The position numbers and the translations under genes are program-made. DNA of 64,000 nucleotides from contig SSBO01000009.1 in assembly GCA_005281725.1 (NCBI GenBank), positions 2,798,006-2,862,005 of the forward strand, written 5' to 3'. Source of the stretch: Wuchereria bancrofti. Its lineage: Eukaryota > Nematoda > Chromadorea > Rhabditida > Onchocercidae. Shown here piece after piece: positions 49,101 through 61,100 of the stretch. Each line of letters begins with the position of its first letter. The stretch's first letter is position 1. A model generated the notes under the pieces. The model saw nothing but the letters and a program-made list of their open reading frames with translations, was not told the origin of the DNA and did not search any database.

Positions 49101-52100
49101 ACAACCAGATGAAGCACAAGACCTTACGGTAAATATTTTAGATCATATAAGTGATTCGATTAGTCTTGATTTGATGCTTCCAAATACAGTTGAAGTGGAT
49201 TTGTCGCTAAAGCACAGTGAACAATATGAAGGTATTCTATCATATCAAATTGAAAATCTAATTGATAGTGGAACTGATGAAGAGAGAAGAAGTATGACAA
49301 GTGATAACGATCATTATCATCATTCATCCAAAGCTACTGGAGATAAGGAACAACGTACCGGTATTTTTGTAAACATTATTGCGCGAAGCATGCATGACAT
49401 TGCACGCGCTTCACTTGAGGAAATTCCTTGGGGAGAAGTATCTATGTATGTTGTAATGCAACCTATTATGACTCGATCAAAAACTGATTCAGAAACCAGA
49501 AATTCGTTAATTCAAAATGTAACCGTATCGGAATCAAATGAGACTGAGAAACGTTCGCTTCATTCTCATGAATCAGTTTGCTCATTATCACAGCAGTCAT
49601 TTGATTGGAGCGAATTTGGTGATCGAAATACCAATGGACAAAATTTCAATATACCGAGCTATGTGGTTAGAGAAGGATCAACCGCTACAATTACATGCGA
49701 ATTTAACAATTTCTTAACTCCTGGAAGTGTCATTGATTGGTTCAAGGGTAAAAATTTAATGGAAATTATACCCGGTAAAACGGATCGCATAAGTCATGAT
49801 CTATTAGAGGTATTAGTTATTTCACACGTGAATTTAATGGATGGTGATATTTACAGTATTAGAGTGAATGATATGATTTATCCTATTGCATGCCTTATTA
49901 TAGAGAATGCTAATGCAGCATCGTTTGAAAAACTTAATGATGATAATGTACATTTTATAAGTCCACCACAAACATTATTTGTAATGGAAGGACAACCATC
50001 AATTATTTCCTGTCAAGTAAATAGTATAGATCAAAAAATTGAGTGGTGTAAAGATAATAAAAAGTGGATAACTGAAAATGAAAGGATACGGTTAGAAGCG
50101 GATCAATTTGGATTTCATCGATTGATTATTGATAAATCTGAATTGGATGATCAGGGGACATATTATGCATTTTTGGGTGATCATTTCACAACAGTTACAC
50201 TAGTTGTTGAAGGTAAGCATAGTTGATTTGCATTTAAAATTGCTACTTATTTTTAAAATTGCATTAAAATTCTTGCAATTATAATTTAATGAAAAATTTT
50301 CTATGATAATGCATTATATTAATTATGATACGATGAATGTCTTTTGAAAATAATTTTCATTAACAAAATTTTATTACAATCACATAACAATTTCCATGCT
50401 AATCTTTTTTTCTTTTTTGTTTTTGCTTTTCTTTTTTTTTTTAAATCGACTTTTCTGTCTTACTAACTCTTCTTTTTATCTAATCTGTCTCCAATAATAG
50501 AACGCATTGACGAACGTGAAGTGACAATCAATGCACTGGGAACAGATACCGAAGAAGATGATTATCGTGAATATTTGGTACCTTTGGGTAGCACAGCAAC
50601 AATTGCTTGTGAACTGGAAAATACCGATGAGGTGCAAGAATTGGTATGGCGCAAAGATGGTAAACAAATTGAGTTTACGGGTGATGAAAAAGTTGAACAT
50701 GTAGTGAATGGCTTAAAGCATTATCTAGTGATTCATGATACAGAAGCTGATGATTCAGCATGTTATAGTATCTCTATTAATAATATGGAATTTAAGATTG
50801 CTCATTTATTGGTTAGCAATTATGCAACACCAATTGATAGTAAATATACCAAACGTATCTCTAGGAACTCTTTACATTAATTTTACTTTTTTTTAGTCCT
50901 GTTCTGTCAATAAGAGCTGTCTAATTGTATGCGAATTCAGAAATTAAAATTTACTTAAATTGATTTCGTTTCAACTTTTGTAATAATAGAGAGAATTCGG
51001 AATGATTTTCCATCAAGCTAAGTTAGCAGTCGATTAAATTTAAAATGCCTATCGTTGTTTTGTTGTAAAGTGTTTAAATTACCTCAGAGATAAGGATGAT
51101 TCCATGTAGTGTAAATGCTAATTTTAGTCTTTTTTTTTCTGACTAATTGGTTTATAAGAAGTTTGGAAGACTAAGAAGTTTCGTTTTTTTGTTTTTTTTT
51201 TCAAGGGAATTTCTACAGAGAACATTTTTCACTTTTTTTTTGGAAATTATTTGATAAATTAATAGACATAACTATTTGTATAACTGATATGTTCCATTTA
51301 ATTAGCCATTCTTGGAATCATCGCGTTATCCTTGTATGAAGCTCCATTTTATCATTTTTATAAATTTTTTTCTTCTTAACAAATCTTTTGTGTTTTTATT
51401 GAAAATAACTAAATCAGATCAAATTTTTATCATTTTTAAAATGTGTTGTTGTTTTGATCATTTGTCTGATAAGCTGTATCATATGTGTTATTGACTTATA
51501 TTTCGCTCGTTCTTGCAACATTTCCGTTCGTTTCAAGTAAAACTTATTGCTGCTTATTCTTATATCATTACATATCATCATGTTCATCATTTTCATCATC
51601 ATCATCATCATCATCGTCATTATCACTTCTTATCTTTTTGTTGAAAGAAATATGGAACAATTAACAATGCTTGTATAAGGAGTATTCCGTTCCCTCTCAA
51701 AAAATAAATTTTTCAGCATAATTAAATTCATATGAGTTATTCCTTCTACGTAGTGTTTCTACAACTATAATGAGGAAAGGATCAGTAATAATTAATTACT
51801 ATTCGTAATATTTTCATATTTTTAAAAATTCTTTTAACAATTCAAAAAATTTAAGAATAAAGGGACAAAATTAATACACTTTATGCCTAGATTAGAGAAA
51901 AGTCGATGAATTTTACTTGAATTTGTTCGAGTCTTAAAATTTATGCTTCCAAAGTGGAAAATTAAATTGTTTTTAGCTCCTTCTCATAATTATCGATTGA
52001 AAATTTTTATAAAATACAAAACGATTAGTTGATAACACTTCTCGAAGTTATGGAACATTGCTGAGAAGGACAATGATCGAGAAATAAATGACCAAAAAGA

Positions 52101-55100
52101 AATTTTTCATGCTAGAAACATTTCAAAGACTGATAATATTTAAATTGTTTTGCTTGATTTACTCATTAGTAAGAATGTCAATAGCTTTTAGATAAATTTA
52201 GAGGCATAAATATTAAATTAAAGAGTTTAATCATGACATATTGATACGGAGTGCACGAATCATTTAAAAAATCTTGATACTGAATTTTGATATCCGAAAA
52301 TTGAGTTTCATGAGATTTCCCTATAAATAAACTTTAGGTTTTAAAAAATTCTAGCACAATCAATCAGTAATCTTACATTTATACATTTACAAGATTAATA
52401 TAAAATCATCAGTAATCTCATAAGATTACTGATGATTGCCGAAAAAAGATTTATGAAATCATCGTGGAAATTGATTAGCAGATGTAATTACTGACTCATA
52501 ATTGAAAGGATTCTTCAAAATTTTTAACATTCCACCATTATTTCTAAGCAAATTTCAAACCTGACAACTATTTGCTCTCTTTAAAAGCTTTATAGAAATT
52601 TTTGATAACTGAAAACAATACACAAATATTCCTTATAAAATTTTATTCAAATTAATTTTACATAAATGATGAAATGATCTTTTTTTCAATTTCTTCCCAC
52701 GAAAAACAATTTATTTTTAAAAATTGTTATCGATCAGTTTTGCAAAAAAAAAAAAAGAAAACGAAAGAAAAACGCTCTATCACTGTTTGTTATCATTGGT
52801 TAAAAATATATGTATATAATGAAATAGTTGATCATTTGCATTTTACAGCAAATGATTAAGTTTGAATTGATTTCATTTTCTCACATTAAACTTTCAAATT
52901 TCAGTTAAATCAGTTCTCAATTATTTTGAACTGATAGAATTCTCCTCTTACAGGAGAATATTCAAGTCAAATTAGAGTGGAAGAGTCGCTGGTACCAATT
53001 GGTTCAGCTGCAACAATTCATTGTGAAACTATTACGCAGCAATATTCATTGGATTGGCGGAAAAATCTGCGGCCAATTGTGCAAGATGAACGAATCGAAA
53101 GGAAAGACACGGCTGATGGCTTTGAGCATAGCCTTACAATTTACAGTGTTCGAAAGAGTGACGAAGGCGAATATGGCGTTGTAATAAAAGATTCATATAC
53201 TGCTGTCACCAAAATTACTGTAATTGGTAAGCTTACGAAACAATGCTAAAATTTATTTTGCAGTTTGATTTTTTTAAAATTATCTTTTGCATAATTTAGA
53301 AAAAGTTTAATAATCCAAAAGAAAATTTTTAATTAAAATTTCTCAAAGAAAAAAAATTTTTTTTTAGAAAAATATATTTAAGAATTTTCTTTTAGAAATT
53401 TACTTTAGAAGATGAAATATAGAATTGAAAGATATAAATAATTATAGTATGATTGATTTTATTTCGATAATATTTGTTGTTCATTTGACCTGTTTTGTTT
53501 TACTGAAAAAAAAAAATTTCGTTCCATTAAGAAATTCTAACGATCAGAGATTTCATTACAGACAATCGAATTAATCTTCTCATTATTATCCATAAACTTA
53601 TTAACAGTTCTAATTTTAAAAAAAGAAAAGAAATCATTGATGGTTGTAATTATTATTTATTTTAAAATTTTCGCTAAAAAGTATAAAATTATTTTTTCAT
53701 TTATAGAATCACGGGAGCAAATTTCCACTAAACATTTCGATATATCATTACATCCAACAACAACAACAATGATAAATGAAGGATATCCACAATTACATGA
53801 TGTTATCAATCTTCAACAAGCACAAACAATGGAATCTTATCAGCTGTGTAATATGGAAGAATATTTTGATCTGCGATTTTCCATGCAGTCATATGAAATT
53901 CCAGTGATTGTGAATGAGAAACGACTGATATCAATCAGCTATCTATCACATGAATTATCAATTCAGTCGGTGGACAATGAGTTTCACATACATCGTGAGC
54001 CTTCTTATGCAACTAGCAACGATTTAACTTTTATGGAAGTAACAATGATTGAGTGCAATTTTGTAACAACAAATGTTCATTTTCAATTTACATCTTCTAC
54101 TTCAATTAGTTATGCTATTGCTGAAGCTGTAGTACTAACATTGATTGCACAACAGTCGGCACAGATTCATCTCAGTTCACAATTCACTCAACTTACAATT
54201 AGTTTTATAAAATCGTTGGATGTAAGACAATTAACCGTTGTTACAAATTTACGAGAAAAAATTGTCGAAAAATTAGGAATAAAATTAGATGATCGGTGGG
54301 TAAAACTAGATGTGATATTATTATCACCAATGCAAAATATAGCAATGGATATTACGAACAAAATTCCACGAATGATAGCACTTGAAATGGATTTTGTTGC
54401 ATTAATATTTGAAAAGTGTAACGAGATTATTACATTTAACAAAGCATCCGAATGCGAATTTACTGATGCAGTGATGCTAACAAAATCAATTATTTATCCG
54501 GAAAAGATTACGAGACAGTTTACCATGAATGTTGTTTGGTTGGAATTTATAGCTGTTTATAAAGTACCACAAATTTTTGATACTACAATCGGAATTAATG
54601 TTACTCAAAAGGAAATATTTCATCTACAATGTAATGCTTCTAAAGCAAATACAACTGATGAAATTTTCACAGTATGCGGTCCTATTCAACAACAAAATAT
54701 TGCAGTAATTGTTCCAGAAATTTTATTTGCATCAACAGATGCTAATTATATCGATTCAATGTCGTCTTTGGAACTAATTTTGATGTCACACATGGATGAA
54801 AATTTGCTTGTAATTAAAGAAATACCGCTGATTCGAATGGAAATGATCAGTATGCAGCTAATGGCTTCCGTACTTGAAGTAATTCCAGTAACTTATAGTT
54901 TTTCAAAAGCTATACAGAATGAAAATATGGAAGTGAGAACATTTGTGAAGCCTCTTGTGTCTTCTTATGTATGTCAACGTCACTTCGTTGATAGTGTCAC
55001 AAAACTTGAAATGGAGCTTTGGTCGCAAATCAAATGTGACATTTGCGTCAGCGTTAATTTTCGAACAAGAGAAATAGAACGATTGAGCACAACATTTTCC

Positions 55101-58100
55101 GGCTCAACTACAGAATATTTCGATCTATCAACAGCTTTCAATATTCAACCAGAAATGGATACAGTGATAGCTACATTATTAACAACAGCACCAAAAATTA
55201 CTGAAAAAGCAATTGGATTATTTTCAGATGCCACTATCAGTGAGATTTTAGAGTGCTCATCGCAGGTGAAATGGGAATTTTACGCAGATGCTATCCTTCT
55301 AATACCACGAAAAGATATACATATGGCAAATTTCAGAGCTTCAACTTTTGAAAATTTACATGTTATCATATCGTTTGAAGTTCAATCTCAGGAAAGTAAT
55401 ACTACGATGACATTACTGAAGCGAGCACCGATAATTGTTGAAAAGATTAACTTTATGTTTTCCGATGATTTGATTGAAGAAACAATGGAATTCCGATCAC
55501 AAAATATGCATAATCTGGAAGTAGAGTTGGAAATTTTTACTGCTCGAAAAGATAATTTGATTAAAAATATTAAAGGTGTTGAATTTGAGGAAAAGAATAT
55601 TGTAGCTATTATTGAGGTACAACCGGAGAAGGAAGACTTAGAATTCATACTGCTAACTCCGATTTCAGCATTAGTTGAGCAGATTAGTCGATCATTTTCG
55701 GACAATGTCGTGAATTTAATTACTGAACTACACGTACAAAGCGATTTTCACACATATAATGATATTATGATCGCTCGAATATGTGCGCTTCAAATGTATC
55801 TAAAAGCTTCAGAAGAAGAAAGTACCACTGTGATAGCAAAATTTTGTGTTCAAGATGAGATCGAAAATATTATGGCTACTTTGCTAATGCAGATACCTGC
55901 TGTTACTGAAAGGATTGATCGGAGATTTTCAGATCGTTTGATGAAGTTTGTAGTAGAATTATGGTCAAAGATTTGTCGAGAAGCTTTTGTAGATGCTAAA
56001 ATTTATATTGCTAGGAATGATGAGTTGCAGATACAATTAAAAGCTTCATCTATTGAAGATACGCATATATCAATAGTTCTGGAGGAATATCCTAAAGTTG
56101 AAGAACTTGAAGTTAATTTATTGGAGTTCGTTCGAGCTGATACTTACAAATTAAATCGTTTCTTCTCTTATAAAACTGTTAATTTGATTGCAACACTATG
56201 GTATCAAACCCAAAGTTGTTACGCCGATATAAATATACCAATTAAGCGAAATGATAGTAATCAAATATGTTTACAAGCTTCCAGTGAAGAATGTTTGAGT
56301 ATATTGACAAGTTTTGAAGTGCTACCACAACAAAGAGATGAATATTTTGAAATAGTCATTGCAATGCATGAAACTGCAGAAGCATGGATAGAAGCAACGA
56401 AAGAAGAGAATTTCGATATCGAAAGATGTTTTGACGTGGAATCAGAAGCTCATTGTGCTGCTAGTCTGTTAATTGTCCAAAAGGAAAAGCAAATGATAAA
56501 TGTACAAGCTTCATCTATTGAAAATATTGAAATTTACACATCATTTGAAATTTGTCCAGAAGAAGAGCTAGCATGGATTACTATTACATCGGAACAAATT
56601 ATTGCAATCACCGAAAAGCGATACAGCGATGAAATAACAAAGCTTGATATTGAGATCTATTATGATGCTGTAAATCATGAAACTGTAAAAGCAGATCTGA
56701 TAGAATCTAAGCTATCAATATGGAAATCTTCTAGTTACAAAATATATGATGATCGATCTTTACGCTTGTTTGCAAATGAATTTGTTGAAGAAATCATCAA
56801 TACAACTTATGAATATATTATGCAACAGTTTGAAGAAAATATTTGCATAATGATTGAATTATCTCAAAATCCAACAATACAATCGTGCCAAATTGATTTA
56901 CAAAATATTTATCAATCAAAACAAGCAATGGAAGAAAATGAGGTAATCTTCAGATGTGAAAAAAAGCATTACTATATTTAAATATTATAATAGGCATTTC
57001 ATATGTATGTAAGTTACATTTAACAAGATTTTTTGAGATGGGCAGATTATGGAGTCATATACAACTAAATGTAGGATTCTATCAACACTTAGATTTAACA
57101 CGATCAGCACAAATCAGCGATTCAGTTTTTATCTTACGCAAAAATATCTACGAAGAAGGTTTGTTGTTTATGCTTGTCACATGCTAATTTCCTATTTACA
57201 TTTTGTTTGTTGCATCTTTGTGCATAGAATTCATAAAACAGATTCACTATTGATTGCAATTATTGATCGGTAATGAATGACATATAACAGATCATTTCCA
57301 ATCATTCTTTTTTCATTTCAATGATAGTCAAAACGATAATTCAGGATTATTAGAAAATTTTTTTTTGAGCCTTTATTAGAAGAATACTGAAGAATATTTG
57401 TTTAAAGGTCATTAATGAAAGGATAGAATCTTCCAGGTGAACAACTAAAACCACTGATAAATCTTGTTTTCATTAACAAAGTTATGATTCCGAAGTTTTA
57501 TTTTTAATAATTTCTTGAACCTTGTCAAAACTTTTATTTTCCATTATTAACAAAAAGTCATTTTTGTGAGTAAATTTTTGGTTACACTTTTGTTTGCTTA
57601 ATACTTTTCTATTTATTAGTTAAATTTTGCATTTAGATTACAAATCTTTTTTGGTATTGTTTTTAACTGTAATTCAATTCTACAAAGCACCATCAACTGC
57701 CTCTGAAGATTGAAATTAAAATTACGGCATGCGAAACTTACAAGTTTTGCTAAACCAAATTGAATATTTCCTCCTGTACATACCATTTACTTCTTTACCT
57801 TAATTTATCGAAAAAAGTTTTTCAAAGTTCAACCAATTAAAAATGAGTGTAATAAAGGTAATTTTAATTACTAGAAAAATTAAATCCACCATTGAAGTGA
57901 ATGAACGATTGAATTGTTTTCTTAGATGAATCAACTGATGAACTTAGCACATCATCTTCCACTCAAACGGCTCCACAATTTGCGAAAAAATTGAATGAAA
58001 TTTATGAAATTGAAGAATTCACAACTCATTTATTCAAATGCATTATTTATGGAACACCTGCACCACAGGTTCGATGGTACCGTAATGAGCAAGCAATCAC

Positions 58101-61100
58101 CCCTAGCGAGTAAGGTTTCAAACGGTTTTATTTATCGCTTTCTGATACTTCAAGTTACTAGAACTTTTTTTTACGGTGATAAAAAAGGACCACTTATTAA
58201 ATCTTTTCATGAAAATTAAGAAATTTTATATTTAAGACCATAATCATGAGCTTTATAATTTCTGTAGTAATTTCCATTTATGTTATGTTTGTTGTAATAA
58301 GCCAAGTTTTCTTGAACACTTCGGTTAATTATAATTGTTGCAGTAACATAACTGAAATCGCTGAAGATGGTATCTACATATTGGAAATAAACAGCATAGA
58401 TAGAAGCTGGAATGGAAATTTAGTTTGTGAAGCGGAAAATGCAATTGGAACAGTTCGCACACATTCCATTATCCATGTTCAAAGTATTGGCTCATTCAAA
58501 TAAAGCATAATTAGCATAATTGCTTTTGATTCAAATTCAGAAATTTTTTCTATTCTTGTATCATTATATTAAGAAAATGTTTTAGAAATTGAAAAAAATG
58601 AAAGTTACAATAATTTACTAAATAAGTAAATTTTTATGATGCAAGCATACAAGCAAACTAATTCTTTTTCTTGTATTTATCTGTTCTGTTTAAAGTTGGA
58701 GAAGTAAAATTGAAATAGGAATCAAAAACAGATGCAAAATATGTAGGTAACATTGGTTGGAGAGTTCATAGCACAAAAATTCTATATTACAGGATCGGAA
58801 GAAAGTTCTTCCATTAGCAGCGCTTCGATCGGAGGACAACTGCCTATCATCCATTTACCGCTTAATAGCGAAATTCATGCTAAGGTAAGTTTACTGAATA
58901 AAGAAAAAAAAAGTGTGCTCTTGAAGTACGATCAACATTTCATTTAATTACTTTTTTAATATGACCTATAAGTTTCTTGGTTTTTTCTCACTTTTCTTTT
59001 TCTAGTATTTTTCATTCTTCAAAAATTTGTTTGTTTTAAAATCTTTAAATGATCGAAATTTTTTAGCATCGTATGATATATTTTTGTGTCTGCAGAAAGC
59101 ATTAAATCGAATTTCATTTTGCAATTCATGAAGATATGTTTCAGAAGGGAGAAAATGTCCAACTGAAATGTATTATATCTGGAAGTCCGTTACCTTCAGT
59201 GCAATGGAAGCGCAATGATGCTATCATCGAAAATAATGAGTAAGATAGATGAAAAATTATAGAGGAATAAGTTTTATTTAAATTTTATAGTTAGATTTTC
59301 AAATCAGAACTATTCGTCTAATGAATTTCACAAATGTATTTTTATTACCTTTTCAGGCATTACTTGACTATATGTGATGATGGGATCTGTATTTTGCACA
59401 TTTTAAATGTCACAGAGGAGGATAATGCAATTTTTAGCTGCACGGCGATGAATATGTTTGGTTCCGCAAAAACCGAAAGTAGGATAATTGTTGAAGGTAG
59501 TTGAGAATTTTGTATATACATTTTTGTAATTTCATTTCTGAGAAATTTACCCCTTCATTCAATAGATACGTTTCTTTTTTTCTTTTTTAACATAAAGAAG
59601 CTGGGACGGAATATAATAGTAAAATCAAACTAACACTACTTTCTTCTGGATTATTACCTGTGATATTAAGATACAATGTCAAATGATATGAGTTTTAGTA
59701 AGTGAAATTAACTGAATAATCATAGAATCAAATGAAAAAAGTATGTTTTGCATGTATATCAAAAAATACTTTGTATTTTACATTTTAGAAGAAGCGCACT
59801 TAGCAAGTACGAGTAACATAAAGGAAGAAGAAAGTCCCACAACAAGAAGCAGTGTAGATGATCATACCATAGGTGAAATATCGATGTTGTCGATGTCATC
59901 ACAAGATTCACTTACCACTCAATTTCAAATACCTCAATTTACATTACCATTACATGATATAACCATAGAGAACAGAGGAGAACTACAACTTAAATGTATT
60001 GTTACTGGTGAACCAATGCCTACAATTCGTTGGTCATGCAATGGTAAAGAAATTCAAGCAGACAACAGGTGGAAAGTTTTGATTTCAATTTATCTAATAA
60101 ACTATCATCCATTTTTAAGTTATCTGTTGTTCTGATTTATCTAGAATCTTTTTCTCTTTCAGTAAAAACTTTTATCTGACGGATTTCCATTTTCAGTAAA
60201 ATATGATGTAAATGTATACGGTGCTAGAAATGATAGCGCAATTCGATGAAAAAATTAGACATGAAAATCATACAGTTATTGAATAAAAGTTCCAAAAAGA
60301 AATAACATAAAGTTTCTTATTTCTAACTTTTTTGAGTTAAAATCAGTTAGTCGCCTATCTAACTTTTTTCGGGAAAACTCTTCAGTATTAGTTTACTTTT
60401 GCTCTTCATAATTGTTTATTTTTTACAATGTTACAACAAACCTGCGAAGTTTAGATATCTACTTAACCAACAAATTCAAGTTGAAGAATATGTCACATAT
60501 TTATCCTTATTTTGAATCAGTTTTTCCTCTCAGTTCATTTTTGCATTATATTCTTTAAAAAATGTTCAACTGTTGATGGAATTTTCAGAAATATATTTAC
60601 CGTTTATGAGGATGGCATTGTTATACTAAAGATTATCAATGGTGATAAAGAAGGATTATATGTATGTGAAGCAAGAAATGGTATTGGGAGTGCACAAACT
60701 CGAAGTTTTGTTTCCATACATGACGCGGAAGTTTTACTGACAACAGCAATGGAACTAAAAGATACAATGGAGTCAGCTGAAGTTGTAGTTTTATCAGTTT
60801 CGACGTCGAAATTCTGCTCAACTGCTGACGTAAATGAAAAAAGAAATGAAATAATTGAGCAAGATCAAGAAGGAAGGAAATTAAAGAAAGCATTCGGTGA
60901 AGAAGAAATCACAACTGATCAATATGTCACAACAGGCACACTGAATTACTTAATTGAAGCAGAAGCAATGACAATAAGAGTTATGAGTTACAAACTTTCT
61001 GCTTATGCAAAAGTGAAGGCGAAATCAAAAAAACTGAAGGAGGAGGAGCTATTTAAAATAATCATTGAAGAAGACGTTGTGTGCACACGAACTTATTTAA

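Larger units (their letters stand above)
50840..52953. other. 2.1-kb titin intron with a strong hairpin
   Basis: The longest intron in the window. It contains a TCA-repeat microsatellite around 51588-51616 and a 15-base perfect hairpin at 52404-52437, listed separately. The rest is AT-rich and unremarkable. Confidence 0.6.

Noticed and set aside
51414..51626. Minus-strand poly-Met frame
   Set aside because: Produced by a TCA microsatellite. No protein signature.
53637..53706. Hydrophobic N-terminal start ahead of the 78-residue repeat exon
   Set aside because: Intron sequence read through to the acceptor at 53706. The exon joins in phase to the Ig exon ending at 53226.
60512..60588. Apparent start and transmembrane-like segment before exon 60589
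   Set aside because: T-rich intron end. Exon 60589 completes Ig 18 from exon 59789-60068.
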